Of a stretch of DNA of 64,000 nucleotides, positions 38,106-49,095 are shown piece by piece. The stretch covers positions 6,138,001-6,202,000 of the forward strand of contig OX337228.1 of the NCBI GenBank assembly GCA_946965045.2, given 5' to 3'. This DNA is from Epithemia pelagica (taxonomy: Eukaryota > Bacillariophyta > Bacillariophyceae > Surirellales > Surirellaceae). Each line of letters opens with the position of its first letter. The stretch's first letter is position 1. Below the pieces are notes generated by a model. The model was not told the origin of the DNA. It saw only the letters and a program-made list of their open reading frames with translations, and did no database searches. The translations under genes were made by a program, and so were the position numbers.

Positions 38106-41100
38106 ATGGCCATGGCGAGGTCGAGCGGACAACAGGACGCGAGTGAGTGGTGTTCAGATGCTCTACATGATCTGTTGGGTTTTGCTGATTCTTCGCTGGC
38201 ATCCTACCTTGTCAGTGTCGCCAAGAAAAGTAAGACAGCGTCTTCCGTAGTCGATGTGCTTCGAGAAGGTCAGGTGACTGCGGATGTGAATAAAGTTCAG
38301 CAATTTGCACAGGCGTTGGTTCAGAAAACTCAAGCTTCGAAGAAGCATGAAGCCTTACATTCGTCATCTGGATCGAAATCAAGAAAAACAAATGCGCAAT
38401 GGGAAAAGGAAGCGTCAAAATATCAACTTGTGGATGATGAAGAAGAAGAAGAAGTCAGGAACGTGGTTGCCCAAACAGAGAAAAAGAGTAGAAAGGGATC
38501 TTCTGAAGGGAACAGCAAGAGTCGGAGAAGAAAACGAGAGGTTGACAGCAGCCCCGAAGATGGTGGAAGTGAGGGCATTGAAAGAGTTCGGCAGAAAGCC
38601 GAAGAACGACGGGAAAAGCGTCGTAGTCGGAGAGATGAGCATCAGGAGTCAGCTTTGACGGAGGATGAACGACATGAATTGGAGCGGGAGAAAGACCTGA
38701 AAGAACGAGATGAGTTTGTTCAACGAATGTTGGATCGAGACAGACAAAAAGATAGACGGAAGCAGGAATCTAGAGACGCGGCCTTGAGAAAAAAGCACGG
38801 TATTGAGGATCGTCTTGCGAGAGGCGAGACAGTTGTTGACGAAGCCACAGGAGAGGAGCTTAGTGTTTTGAAGCTTAGAGAACAGAGCCGAAGAGACTAT
38901 TTAAAGAAAAGAGAAGAAAGAGAGTTGACTTTGTTGAAGCAATCGCTGGAAGATGAAAAAGATCTCTTCCAAGGCGAGAAACTCACAGCAGCAGAAAGAA
39001 AACGCATCGAGATCAGCAAAAAGATTCTTCACATGTCCAGTGACAGAGGAGAGGCTTCCACAGAAGATGGCTTCTATCGTTTGCCTGATCAATTCAATGA
39101 ATCTAGAACAAAAGCTAGTCAAGACCAAAGCCTGTTGAAGTCACGCTATGTTGATCCGAAAGAAGAAAAGACTGAACAAGATTTATGGGAGGAGTCGCAG
39201 ACGAAGAAGGCACAGTTGCGTAATGTAAAGAAAGCGAAATCTTCCAGTTCCGACCAATACGACATTTTGCTTGATAACCAGATTGATTTTGTGATGCAAG
39301 GGACGAAGGAGGGATATGACAACAGGACTAAAGCAAGCGCACAACATCAGGACACACAAACAAAGGGTGACCCCTCTCCCGCGCCACGTCCAGTCACCGA
39401 ACATGAAAAGATCCTCGCAGGTAGAAAGAAGCTTCCAGTCTATGCTTATAGAGAGGAGTTCCTAGCTGCCGTGAAAGACCATCAAGTTCTCATTCTGATC
39501 GGAGAGACCGGTTCAGGGAAAACCACACAAATTCCCCAGTTCTTGTATGAGATAGGGTATGGCGAGCTTGGTAAAATTGGATGCACACAACCAAGACGAG
39601 TAGCTGCTTTATCTGTGGCCTCAAGAGTGGCAAAGGAGATGAATGTCAAGCTAGGTCATGAAGTGGGATACTCTATTCGATTCGAGAATTGTACGAGCAA
39701 GAAGACAGTTATTCAGTACATGACGGACGGTATGCTTTTGCGCGAAATTCTCACGGAACCTGACTTGGCGAGCTACTCATGCATGATTATCGACGAGTCT
39801 CACGAGAGAACTCTACACACTGACATTCTGTTTGGCTTGGTAAAAGATATTGTCAGGTTCAGAAGCGACCTCAAGCTCATCATCAGTAGCGCAACGTTAG
39901 ACGCTGAAAAGTTCTCAAAGTATTTCGACGATGCTAGTATCTTCATGATACCTGGAAGAATGTTTCCGGTGGATATCTACTATACTAAAGCACCCGAAGC
40001 AGACTACGTCGATGCAGCTGTTGTCACTGTTCTGCAAATTCATGTCTCTCAGCCTCTAAACGGCGATTGCCTCGTATTTTTAACAGGACAAGAGGAAATT
40101 GAAGCTGCTGCCGAAATTCTTAACCAGAGATGCAAGAATCTGGGATCTAGGATTCCTGAACTTATAATCTGTCCCATCTACGCGAATCTTCCGTCCGAGG
40201 CTCAAGCCAAGATATTTGAGAAGACACCAAAGGGAGCACGAAAAGTCGTTCTTGCCACGAATATCGCGGAGACCTCCCTTACGATTGATGGGATCTGTTA
40301 CGTGATAGATACAGGATTCAACAAACAGAACACATACAATGCGCGTTCCGCGATGGAATCGCTTGTCGTAACGCCGGTATCTCAGGCATCTGCCAATCAA
40401 CGAGCTGGTCGAGCTGGTCGAACCCAGCCAGGGAAATGTTTTCGACTTTTTACCAAATGGTCGTTTCAGCACGAGCTTGAACCAAATACAACACCGGAGA
40501 TTCTGAGGACCAACATGGCGAATGTGGTTCTCATGCTGAAGAGTCTAGGGATACACAATCTGATTGATTTTGATTTCATGGATCGTCCACCGGCGGATGC
40601 GTTGATTCGTGCATTAGAGCTTCTGTACGCGTTGGGATCTCTCAATGACAGAGGCGAATTGACAAAGCTGGGTCGGAAGCAAAGCGAGTTTCCTTTGGAC
40701 CCTATGTTGAGCAAAACTGTCATTGTGTCGGAAAAGTATAAATGTACACAACAAATTTTGTCGACTGTTGCAATGCTTTCAGTTGGTGCCAGTATCTTTT
40801 ACCGTCCTAAAGATAAAGCCATCCATGCTGATACGGCGCGGATGCACTTTGCGAGACATGGCGGGGGTGATATGATTGCTCTTCTTCGCTGTTATAGTGA
40901 ATGGATGGACAATGAATACAGCGCAATGTGGTGTCGGGAACATTACATACAAGTCAAAAGTTTACAAAAGGCGCGTGATATACGAGAGCAACTTGAATCT
41001 CTTTGTGACCGTGTCGAGATCGACCACACAGTGACTACCGATGAAGACGATATTGAAAGCGTTCTCAAGTCGATGACTGGTGGGTTCTTCTACCACACTG

Positions 41101-41393
41101 CCAAGTTGGGGAAAACTGGGGATTATGAAACAGTGAAGCAGCGGAAGACAGTTTATATTCATCCGAGTAGTGTCCTTGCTCACAAGAAAGGCAAAGACGA
41201 AGAAGGCCCACTGCCTCTGCCTCCATGGCTGATATACTTCGACCTAGCATTCACCACAAAGGAGTATATGCGTCAAGTCGCACCTATTGAGCCATCCTGG
41301 CTTCTTGAGATCGCTCCGCACTATTACCAAGCAAGCGAAATCGAGGACTCAAAATCCAAAAAGATGCCTCGAGGATATCGTCGTGATCGATAA
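38106..41393 (+). CDS. DHX16: DEAH-family spliceosomal RNA helicase, DHX16/Prp2 type
   Basis: This is a single exon of 1095 residues. The N-terminal 420 residues are an alpha-helical, charged region as in DHX16, starting with a small folded segment (WCSDALHDLLGFADSSLASYL). The helicase core shows motif I GETGSGKTTQIPQFL, motif II DESH (residues 563-566), SATLDAEKF, TNIAETSLTI and QRAGRAGRTQPGKC, followed by the winged-helix/ratchet and OB-fold region. LHTDILFG after motif II and the C-terminus fit the Prp2/DHX16 branch, which remodels the activated spliceosome before the first catalytic step. Motif II has Ser in place of Ala of DEAH. The ATG at 38106 has a good context (TCACCATGG); a second ATG is two codons downstream. 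Confidence 0.92.
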   Translation: MAMARSSGQQDASEWCSDALHDLLGFADSSLASYLVSVAKKSKTASSVVDVLREGQVTADVNKVQQFAQALVQKTQASKKHEALHSSSGSKSRKTNAQWEKEASKYQLVDDEEEEEVRNVVAQTEKKSRKGSSEGNSKSRRRKREVDSSPEDGGSEGIERVRQKAEERREKRRSRRDEHQESALTEDERHELEREKDLKERDEFVQRMLDRDRQKDRRKQESRDAALRKKHGIEDRLARGETVVDEATGEELSVLKLREQSRRDYLKKREERELTLLKQSLEDEKDLFQGEKLTAAERKRIEISKKILHMSSDRGEASTEDGFYRLPDQFNESRTKASQDQSLLKSRYVDPKEEKTEQDLWEESQTKKAQLRNVKKAKSSSSDQYDILLDNQIDFVMQGTKEGYDNRTKASAQHQDTQTKGDPSPAPRPVTEHEKILAGRKKLPVYAYREEFLAAVKDHQVLILIGETGSGKTTQIPQFLYEIGYGELGKIGCTQPRRVAALSVASRVAKEMNVKLGHEVGYSIRFENCTSKKTVIQYMTDGMLLREILTEPDLASYSCMIIDESHERTLHTDILFGLVKDIVRFRSDLKLIISSATLDAEKFSKYFDDASIFMIPGRMFPVDIYYTKAPEADYVDAAVVTVLQIHVSQPLNGDCLVFLTGQEEIEAAAEILNQRCKNLGSRIPELIICPIYANLPSEAQAKIFEKTPKGARKVVLATNIAETSLTIDGICYVIDTGFNKQNTYNARSAMESLVVTPVSQASANQRAGRAGRTQPGKCFRLFTKWSFQHELEPNTTPEILRTNMANVVLMLKSLGIHNLIDFDFMDRPPADALIRALELLYALGSLNDRGELTKLGRKQSEFPLDPMLSKTVIVSEKYKCTQQILSTVAMLSVGASIFYRPKDKAIHADTARMHFARHGGGDMIALLRCYSEWMDNEYSAMWCREHYIQVKSLQKARDIREQLESLCDRVEIDHTVTTDEDDIESVLKSMTGGFFYHTAKLGKTGDYETVKQRKTVYIHPSSVLAHKKGKDEEGPLPLPPWLIYFDLAFTTKEYMRQVAPIEPSWLLEIAPHYYQASEIEDSKSKKMPRGYRRDR

Positions 41394-41934
41394 AAAGACG
41401 TTCATTTCGTTTGCTGATATAGGAGTATTTCCTTAGATGGATCTATCTTGGACATAGTTAAGGAAGAGTGCTCGTAGCTCGTAGTGATACTTTCACCCCC
41501 CGATTTTGAGTCTTGTATTTATTTTTCTCAGAATATGAGGGGGTCCACATGATTTGGTGATGGCGCACATCATCTCCTCATCGGTAAGATCGACACGCTC
41601 TCTAACGGCTAACGCATGACTTAATCTATCAAACTGTCTCGCGGACTCGAAGCTGAGCCATTAAATAGAAATTTCCCGCCCCTCCGGTGTCTGGTTGTCG
41701 AATTGGTCACTTTTCCACGACTGTGATAGCGAATGATCGAATCTATTCGGATCAGCGCACCTCGTCGCCTGTGTCTAATCGTTGGATATCCATCGTCACC
41801 TTTGGCTGCTCCATGTGCACTTGAGGTGCATCATACGAACAGACCGATCTTTTCTTGTTTGAGTGAACAGATTCTGTTGTCCTTCTTCTTTCGTTGTCAG
41901 GTACTCCTTGTGTCAAGGTTTTTCGGAAGTTACC
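41394..41934. other. Intergenic region between helicase and hydrolase genes
   Basis: About 540 bp. An 80-codon frame starting at 41733 is open but has no recognisable features and runs into the hydrolase start in a different frame. I treat the region as 3'UTR plus promoter. Confidence 0.45.
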
Positions 41935-42783
41935 ATGTCGAGATCCAACGAGCGAAATGTCGAACTGCGCTGTAACATCAATGACAATACAACCAACAAA
42001 GTATCTGTTGTCCCATGTGCTGTATCAAACTATGGGCAATCTCACACGGCAGTGATTGTGACGCATCCCTGGGGGCCGCTGGGAGGGAACATGCACAACA
42101 ATGTCGTGGTGGCATCGGCCTTGTATTTTCAAAAAATGGGCTTTGCCACATGTCGATTTGATTTTCTTCCCCATCAATGGCTCTCACCGGGATTTGTACA
42201 TGTGGAACAAGTTAAACAAGCCGCGCAAATGATGCTTCATGGATCGGCACAATTGGACAGAGCCTATTATCCTGAATCTGCAACCGATGAATTCATTCGA
42301 CCAAAAAGGATAATTCTTATTGGGTATTCGTATGGATCGCTCATTTCGGGGAGTGCTAGTTTGGATATTCCAGAATGTATAGCCACAATTTCCATTGCAC
42401 CTCCGTTTGCGGTTCAAATGTGGTTGCTCTCCTTCCGATCAGATGGCTTCTTGGAACGTTCCGCAGAACGACTGGATTTGTTTCGATTCTATGTGATTGG
42501 AGACAATGACAATTTCACGTCCGAATCTTACTTTCAATCGGTCCTCGATAAACGGCTTCCATCGAAACATACGGATGCTGCAATACTAAGTGGTGCCGAT
42601 CATTTCTTTCGGCAACGAGAGAAGGATCTCATGGCTGTTATTGGACAATGGCTCCGTACGACCTTTGTATCGCAATGTCAAGGCGATCTAAAGCGATTGC
42701 CCAAAGTTGTCGAGTTGCCTCACGCATCTGACACGCACAGGGATGGACCTACCGATGCTAGCTACAAAAGCAGTGCACAATAG
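41935..42783 (+). CDS. Alpha/beta hydrolase (KANL3/Tex30-like or COG2945-like)
   Basis: The product is 282 residues from the ATG at 41935 (TTACCATGTCG). It opens with a strand and oxyanion-hole region VIVTHPWGPLGGNMHNNV, as in the short hydrolases of the COG2945 type. The nucleophile elbow is GYSYGS (Ser132). A likely acid is Asp190 in VIGDNDNF, and the likely catalytic base is His223 in SGADHFF. No signal peptide or membrane segment is seen, so it is probably cytosolic. The substrate is unknown. The last 30 residues are polar and probably disordered. It converges with VPS16, with 180 bp between stop codons. Confidence 0.82.
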   Translation: MSRSNERNVELRCNINDNTTNKVSVVPCAVSNYGQSHTAVIVTHPWGPLGGNMHNNVVVASALYFQKMGFATCRFDFLPHQWLSPGFVHVEQVKQAAQMMLHGSAQLDRAYYPESATDEFIRPKRIILIGYSYGSLISGSASLDIPECIATISIAPPFAVQMWLLSFRSDGFLERSAERLDLFRFYVIGDNDNFTSESYFQSVLDKRLPSKHTDAAILSGADHFFRQREKDLMAVIGQWLRTTFVSQCQGDLKRLPKVVELPHASDTHRDGPTDASYKSSAQ

Positions 42784-42963
42784 AATCGAATGATGGTAAA
42801 CCTTGGGAGTCGGGAGGAATGGTTTACCACGAGATAAAAATGCTGAAAGCAATTATAATGTTTCGTTATAATCAGAGCTTCTAAGAATTTAAGAATTATT
42901 TGACAAAGAAGTGTCATATTACCACCACGTCGAGAGTGTCTCATTTGTCTTAGGCTTGGAGTT

Positions 42964-45900
42964 TTACATCAACTTTCTCAAAGCTTGTTCAGCTTGCATT
43001 TGGAGTTCAGGAGAGTCTGCCTTGGTTTTGATTTCCATTAGTCTCCTTGCATCTCGAATTCTAATTGCTTCTTCCAACGCTCGCTTCCACATTCCAGCTT
43101 CGGACAAGAGGTCACATCGTTCTTCGGCCGCGGTTATTTTTTCAATGTACTTGACGATTTCTGTCGATGGTTGGCGGCCGCGAATGGCCGCCCGAGCAAA
43201 GGGAGCATATCCAATCGGAGATTTACTACGAGAGTCAGCAAGGAGTCTCAGATTCGACCATTGTGCCGATTCCGAAAAGGCCTTCACTTTGATATGCCAC
43301 AATCGACGGTCTGGAATGCGAAACTTCTTTGCGATCTTGTCTACATCCGACAATAAACGGTGCTGTTCTCTAACATGAGTCGATGCATAATGTATAACAG
43401 ATACCAGAGTGGCTGTGACAGATGTGGTGGGTGGAACTACCTCCGAAGAGCCGTACTTGGTCCTGATGACTTCTTGATCCTTCAAAAGTTCCACGTACTC
43501 ATCAGTGGATTGCTTGTAAAACGTCGTCTCCTTTCCTAGACCAAACAACCGGCTTGACTCTTGGAGAATTCCCAACTGTTCTCGTGGATCATCTTCCACC
43601 ATTGACCTCTTTGCCAAGACAATGGCAGCATCTGTAAATCTTTGTGCTCGAACCAGCAATGTGACAGCACTATTGCCGCCTGACACGATAGCGTCCCCCG
43701 TAGAAGTTGACGGAGCGGCCACTGTGGCGCCTCCCGTCGCCAAGTAATATCTTCGCAGTGTGTGAAATGCCTCAGGAGGTAACTTGGTAATTACTGTCTG
43801 CCAAAATGTTGACTGCGATTTGGCAATCTCACTCGCGTTTGTGGCTGTGGCTAAGCAGGCCTTGTCTAGTTGCATCAACGTGGAGAAGATATAGTCGGAG
43901 TCGCGTGCAAAGGTGGCGACTGCCATTGCATCCACATAAGATCCATTTGAGATCAATGCTGGAACCTTGTCAGAAACCGAACTCTCCAAGAGGAGAAGCA
44001 AATTCGCAACAACCGGTCTCCCTGCCTTGGTTGCTGCCATTGCCACGGTGGCATAGGCTCCCCGGTACAGAGTGCTATTGTTTTTGTTCTTTGCAACCAC
44101 CTGACTTGGTGGGCTCTTTTCGTCCTCCTCCAAAGCGCTTTCAGTTTCGTTTTGAATAATGGCTATGGCCTTTTCAGCAGTCACCGTGTCTGACTGAGTT
44201 TCGCCACCTTGAGCATGGGCCATTTGAACGTAGGCAGCCGCTTTGGCAGCTCGTGAATACAGCTGAACTGATTTAGGAAGACGAAGATAAACCGCCAAGC
44301 GACTAGCCAATGCTGGGAAGCGCATTGAGATGAGCCTACTGACGATACCAGTTGGGGTGAGGACATCGTACTGTGCCAACGTTAGAACAAACCCGACTTT
44401 GGGATTCCTCAAGGCATTTAAAATACGCAACTTCCGACAAGAACTGACAAACTTTCTTGTAGTCAACCAAGGTAAAACCATTTCGTGGCCATTGTATGGT
44501 TTTTCGTTCTCTCGTTTCTCCTCATTGTCTAGATCGTACGGCCCTCCCATAACCTGCGCCGTGCAGTTATTCATGTTCGTCGAAGCTTGTTTCTGTTTCA
44601 AAAACTGCATTCCATAAGAAGCAGCCCTCAATAAACGCTTTTGGGTGGCAATGTCAAACTCCTTTGTAGCAGCTTCAATACAACAAGCAATATCCTCATC
44701 TTTGGGAGGGTTTTCGGTCAGGAGGACATCATCCGATACACTGCCTGCCGCGAAGGCATCGGCTGCCTCCAGTAGAAGAGCCGAGCCTTCAATGGAACCA
44801 ATGCGAAGCAAGTTCGCAGTCATGGGAGGTACTCGCTGCAGTAATTCCACGGCAGAATCTGTAATTACCCGACAAGCATCCATTTCAGGAATGAGATGCA
44901 CCGACGTCGTGTTGTTGTAGCAAAATCGGAGCCAATCCCCGTAGGGTCCAACCATCAATATGCCCATATTCTTCCAGTGCAAAACAACACTATCCTCCCC
45001 GCACCATTGCATGGCAATGGGTGGTGAGGACGAGCCTTCCGAGGTATCAAAGTCCAGAACTTTCGTTTCAAAGCTTGTGCTTACCACAGTAAGCATACTG
45101 GCCTCTGTGAAGCACGCCAAGAAACGCCCATTGGGACAAAAGCTCATATCTACAATGGGCGAAGCCAAGCGGTGCCGACAATCAACGTCCACTAGATCCA
45201 TGGTGGCCGAAACGGGAACCACAACCACCGAATGATCGTCGGTGCTTAAGAATACTTCTGGACGTCCATGGCTGGTACAATGTCTGGGGAGAACAGCCAG
45301 TGTACGAAAGGACTTGAAATGAGACGCACACCACTCGGAGGCAACCGTGAGAGGCGTGACGAGGGCCATGATGGTCGAATGAGTGGTGGAATAGGAGGCT
45401 GGAAGGTCGAGATTTTTGTCTGTCGAGGACGATCGGTTCGTTATTTCTCTCGCCGCCAAATGGGCACTTTGCAAATAGGTGACATCCAATGATTCATGCA
45501 ATAATTCGGCAATGGCAACCTGCTTGGTGTGAGAGAGACAGGCCACGCCTTGTCCATAAATGTGGGCCCGCATAACATCACCACCCTCGGCAAAAAGAAA
45601 GAAGGGTGGCAAGACCGGTTCCCCTTGAATGTCATAGGTGAAGCAAAGGGAATCACGCATGAGAACAATGAGAATACCATTTTCTGTAAAGCCAATTTTG
45701 AAAATATCACCGGCCGATCGGAGGAACTGTTGCGCCTGTTGAGGAGCTTTTTGTTGTGATTGAGCTCCACTACTGCTACCTTTCTTCTTGGAGGGCGTAT
45801 TGGATGTACTGGCTGCTGATGTCGTATTTTGTGGAAACGGGATTCGGCCCAACAATTTTCCTGAATTGGAAAGGATCCTTACTTGTGTGCTCGTAAACCG

Positions 45901-46638
45901 ATGCGCCGCACTACTGGAAGAAGAAGAGGATGCACCCCCACCAGAACGATGGTGAAGAGGGAGAGTGACAGCTGCAATAGGTCCTCCATGAGGGCATCCC
46001 ACTACCTGTGTAACGGTTGAAGTTTGAATCCATTGTCTCATTTCGCGAGCATCGAACAACGCATTGCCAGCCATATTCGTCGACGAGGACGACGTCATGA
46101 GAGAGGATTTTCCTCCCATGATGGAGGATGGAAACTGTGCCAAACCACCTCCACTACTAAACATTCCACTAGTACCGGTTGAGTCGGTCCATCGAACATT
46201 TTGATAAATGGGGATTCTTCGATAGGGCAAATCTCCCAAATATTGCCATGACGCTTCGGCCGAGGGCGGTGGTTCCGTCAAGAAATGAGCTCCTGCGCTC
46301 GAACCACCCGATCCCAAGGCCCCATTGGCTGCCACAGCCGTCGCTGCTGCTGCCGCAGCGGCTGCTGCAAGATCCTCATCGACTGGTTCTTCGTCATCCT
46401 CGCTGTCAAATGGATTGTGGCTCGGTGGATAAAACGATGGCTGTTGTTCTTCCGGATGCGATAATACATCTCCTTCTGATGAATCTGGAGGATCAAAGGG
46501 ATTGCTGGTTGAACGAACCGTCAGTTTGGGTCGAGACACCAAGCCCTGTTGTTGTTGCGATTTGTGTGATTTGCGGTCCAATGCGGAGGAGGGTGTATCA
46601 TCCTCGAATGGATTCGTGCTACCGTTTCCCCTCGGCAT
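42964..46638 (-). CDS. VPS16: VPS16, HOPS/CORVET tethering complex core subunit
   Basis: This is a single exon of 1224 residues. After an N-terminal extension of about 130 residues come the VPS16 N-domain (SWQYLGDLPYRRIPIYQNVRW, then a beta-propeller) and the helical C-domain. The end is characteristic: KIAKKFRIPDRRLWHIKVKA, SPIGYAPFARAA and VKYIEKI. VPS16 recruits Vps33 in the HOPS and CORVET complexes and is needed for fusion at endosomes and the vacuole. It is longer than animal VPS16 (about 840 residues) because of low-complexity inserts and the extension, which carries three NPF motifs (residues 9-11, 46-48, 75-77) and a poly-Ala run. It diverges from eIF3e. Confidence 0.9.
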   Translation of the reverse strand: MPRGNGSTNPFEDDTPSSALDRKSHKSQQQQGLVSRPKLTVRSTSNPFDPPDSSEGDVLSHPEEQQPSFYPPSHNPFDSEDDEEPVDEDLAAAAAAAAATAVAANGALGSGGSSAGAHFLTEPPPSAEASWQYLGDLPYRRIPIYQNVRWTDSTGTSGMFSSGGGLAQFPSSIMGGKSSLMTSSSSTNMAGNALFDAREMRQWIQTSTVTQVVGCPHGGPIAAVTLPLHHRSGGGASSSSSSSAAHRFTSTQVRILSNSGKLLGRIPFPQNTTSAASTSNTPSKKKGSSSGAQSQQKAPQQAQQFLRSAGDIFKIGFTENGILIVLMRDSLCFTYDIQGEPVLPPFFLFAEGGDVMRAHIYGQGVACLSHTKQVAIAELLHESLDVTYLQSAHLAAREITNRSSSTDKNLDLPASYSTTHSTIMALVTPLTVASEWCASHFKSFRTLAVLPRHCTSHGRPEVFLSTDDHSVVVVPVSATMDLVDVDCRHRLASPIVDMSFCPNGRFLACFTEASMLTVVSTSFETKVLDFDTSEGSSSPPIAMQWCGEDSVVLHWKNMGILMVGPYGDWLRFCYNNTTSVHLIPEMDACRVITDSAVELLQRVPPMTANLLRIGSIEGSALLLEAADAFAAGSVSDDVLLTENPPKDEDIACCIEAATKEFDIATQKRLLRAASYGMQFLKQKQASTNMNNCTAQVMGGPYDLDNEEKRENEKPYNGHEMVLPWLTTRKFVSSCRKLRILNALRNPKVGFVLTLAQYDVLTPTGIVSRLISMRFPALASRLAVYLRLPKSVQLYSRAAKAAAYVQMAHAQGGETQSDTVTAEKAIAIIQNETESALEEDEKSPPSQVVAKNKNNSTLYRGAYATVAMAATKAGRPVVANLLLLLESSVSDKVPALISNGSYVDAMAVATFARDSDYIFSTLMQLDKACLATATNASEIAKSQSTFWQTVITKLPPEAFHTLRRYYLATGGATVAAPSTSTGDAIVSGGNSAVTLLVRAQRFTDAAIVLAKRSMVEDDPREQLGILQESSRLFGLGKETTFYKQSTDEYVELLKDQEVIRTKYGSSEVVPPTTSVTATLVSVIHYASTHVREQHRLLSDVDKIAKKFRIPDRRLWHIKVKAFSESAQWSNLRLLADSRSKSPIGYAPFARAAIRGRQPSTEIVKYIEKITAAEERCDLLSEAGMWKRALEEAIRIRDARRLMEIKTKADSPELQMQAEQALRKLM

Positions 46639-47099
46639 GTTATTTGCTCACTCTCGATTCTGTAAAAGGGTAAACGCTCCTTGGTTTCAATCAACGACTT
46701 CTAGTCAATGAGCTCTCTTGTTGCGCCAATCTGTTCATCAAGATCCCCGTCCATGAGATCAATGCCAGAGAAATAGTTTGCATTTGACCCCCTGGTTTCA
46801 TGTGTTGGTCCCGATAAATAAGGGGGTGCGTTGTTTTGATTTTTGGTTGTACCCCGCTCTCTACTACCGTAGCTCATATTGTAGAGTCATATAAATGAAG
46901 ATTCCTGAGCGTCCGTAATACATCCGTTTAAAAGGATTCTGTCCGGTAAATTCATCAAGAGCGAAAAGGAGTGAAGAAGTACATGCCAACGATTCAGACC
47001 CACACAAACGTCGTCCGTCTCGAACCACACATTGCCACCAACTTGATTTTGCACCCAGCAACTCCAACGCCGTTCATTGCATTGCGAGAATCGAAAATC
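46639..47099. other. Shared 5' region of VPS16 and eIF3e genes
   Basis: About 460 bp between divergent starts. The stretch 46983-47099 is open and in frame with eIF3e, so it may be an N-terminal extension of 39 codons or 5'UTR. A TATAAA-like CATATAAATG lies at about 46888. Confidence 0.4.
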
Positions 47100-48767
47100 A
47101 TGGGTGAACAATGGGATTTGACAAGCTCTGTGAGTCCATACTTGGACCGGCACATGATGTTCCCTTTGCTGGAGTTTATGGACAATCTTATTGCCAGCAA
47201 ACAAATTGGCTACGAGGCGGACCATGTTCAGGCCGCTCGCTTGGCCTTGTTACGGCCCACCAAGATGATTGACTATGCCTTGGACATTTTGAATGGTGAC
47301 GGAGCGGCGGCAGTTGCCAGCAACGATTCGTCCGATCGCATAAAACAAGAATTGCAGGAAGAAAAGACACGGGTTCTCCAACAATTAGAAGTCCTCAAAG
47401 AGGGATGCAGTAAATTACAGGATATTTGTGGGAACGAGGAAGAATTGGTACGTACGATCTTGGCTGATGTCAAATGTCCTGGAATAATTGGGATGTGAAT
47501 GTCGGACCACACTCATGTTTCGATGTTTTCGTAGACAAAGCTCAAGTCTGCAGGTCAGTGGAACGTTGCAGCCCTGGAGCAACGCCATGGCATTACTAGA
47601 GAAACGATCAACACCTATCTCCAGTTTGCACGTTTCAAATATGATTGTGGAGATTACAAAGCTTCACGGGACATGTTGACACATTACATTGCTCTCTTTG
47701 CCCATCCACCGCCGGCTGCCGACAGCAACAAGGCGTCGGAAGAGGATGAGTTTTTGCAAGAAACGAGTAATACGACGACTGCAGCTTCTTCGTCGTCCCA
47801 AGCTTCCACGGGGAATCCATCCATGTATTACCTGCAATCGGTGGACAAGGAATTCTTGAAAGTGCTGTGGGGGAAATTAGCGAGTGAAATTATGGCCGAA
47901 GATTGGGAAGCCGCGTCCAAGGCTGTCGAGGCAGTTCGCACGGCCATTGAATCCATGGCCGGCAGCGGCAACTCGTCATCTTCTAAAGCTTCTTTGACTC
48001 CCCTGGAAGCCTTGCAACAACGTACATGGCTTCTCCACTGGTCCTTGTTTGTATTTTGGAACGATGCCGCCAATGGGTTGGAGCATTTGGTCGAATTGTT
48101 CCACAACGACCGTTACAAGCAAGCCATCACCACACATGCACCCCATTTGCTCCGATACTTGACGGCAGCTGTCTTGTTGTGCAAGCGACGGAGCAAAACC
48201 AACAAGGGCAACAATAGCGGTAACAACAGTACCCTGATGGAAGCGCGTCGTTTATTGCGCAACTTGGTGTACGTCATGCAAGACTGCGATTACTCGGATC
48301 CCATTGTGGCCTTTGTGAATTCGTTGTTGGTGAAGTTTGATTTTGACATGGCGCAGAACAAGTTGGCTGAATGTCAAGATGTCCTCAAGACCGATTTTTT
48401 CCTCTGTCATCAAACGGAGCTGTTTATGGAAGAGGCACGCGTGTTTTTGTTTGAGAATTACTGTCGTATTCACCACAAGATTGATCTCAAGGCACTGGGA
48501 TTCAAGTTTTTGGCCATGGATCCAGCGGACGCGGAACAATGGATTGTAGATTTGATTCGGACGTCTGATGTCCTACAGACAGCCAAGGTACAAGAAGATG
48601 ACTGTGTCCTGATGGAAATGGAACCGCAATCGATTTATGAACAAGTGATGGATCGAACACGTGATCTCAATGTCCGCAGTGCAACCCTTGTCCAATCGTT
48701 GCAAAATCGATTGGTGGATTTACGCAAAGAACAAGTAAAGCGCGAAAAGATGGCAATGGACGACTAA
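47100..48767 (+). CDS. EIF3E: Translation initiation factor eIF3 subunit e
   Basis: The CDS is join(47100..47447, 47535..48767), 526 residues, with an 87-bp phase-0 intron (GTACGT...GTAG) joining EEL to TKLKSAG. The N-terminus WDLTSSVSPYLDRHMMFPLLEFM matches eIF3e, as do YLQFARFKYDCGDY, LWGKLASEIM and LQQRTWLLHWSLFVFW. The PCI domain covers the C-terminal third (PADAEQWIVDLIRTSDV). eIF3e is a scaffold subunit of eIF3, linking it to the 40S ribosome and eIF4G. I chose 47100 because family members begin close to the DLT motif and the context is better (ATCATGG). The ATG at 46983 is the alternative. A low-complexity Ser/Thr insert lies after the intron. Confidence 0.92.
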
Positions 48768-49095
48768 GTGCTTACTGCATCATCAACGAAAGCAATTTAC
48801 GAAAGCCGCTCTCGCATTCGTCTAAAGCTATCTAAATCATCTAGAGATCTACTTTCGACATAGCGTCCTTTTCAACAGAAAGGCTAGAGTCAATAATAAG
48901 TTGGACGACTTAAAGTTACCGTCACAGGCTGATATTTTTTGCGAAACTCTAAGAGCAGGGGCAACCAAAACGAAAAAGCAATGAAACATCAATAAGGATG
49001 AAACTAGTTTATCAGTATGATCTACTCCTACAATACACTGCTGCTCCGTGGTACGCCTTGCTTCCTTTCTGCATTTTAAAGGAGCCACCACTCCC
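48768..49095. other. Convergent 3' interval of eIF3e and DDRGK1
   Basis: About 330 bp between two stop codons. It must contain both 3'UTRs. No frame or repeat is of note. Confidence 0.5.
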
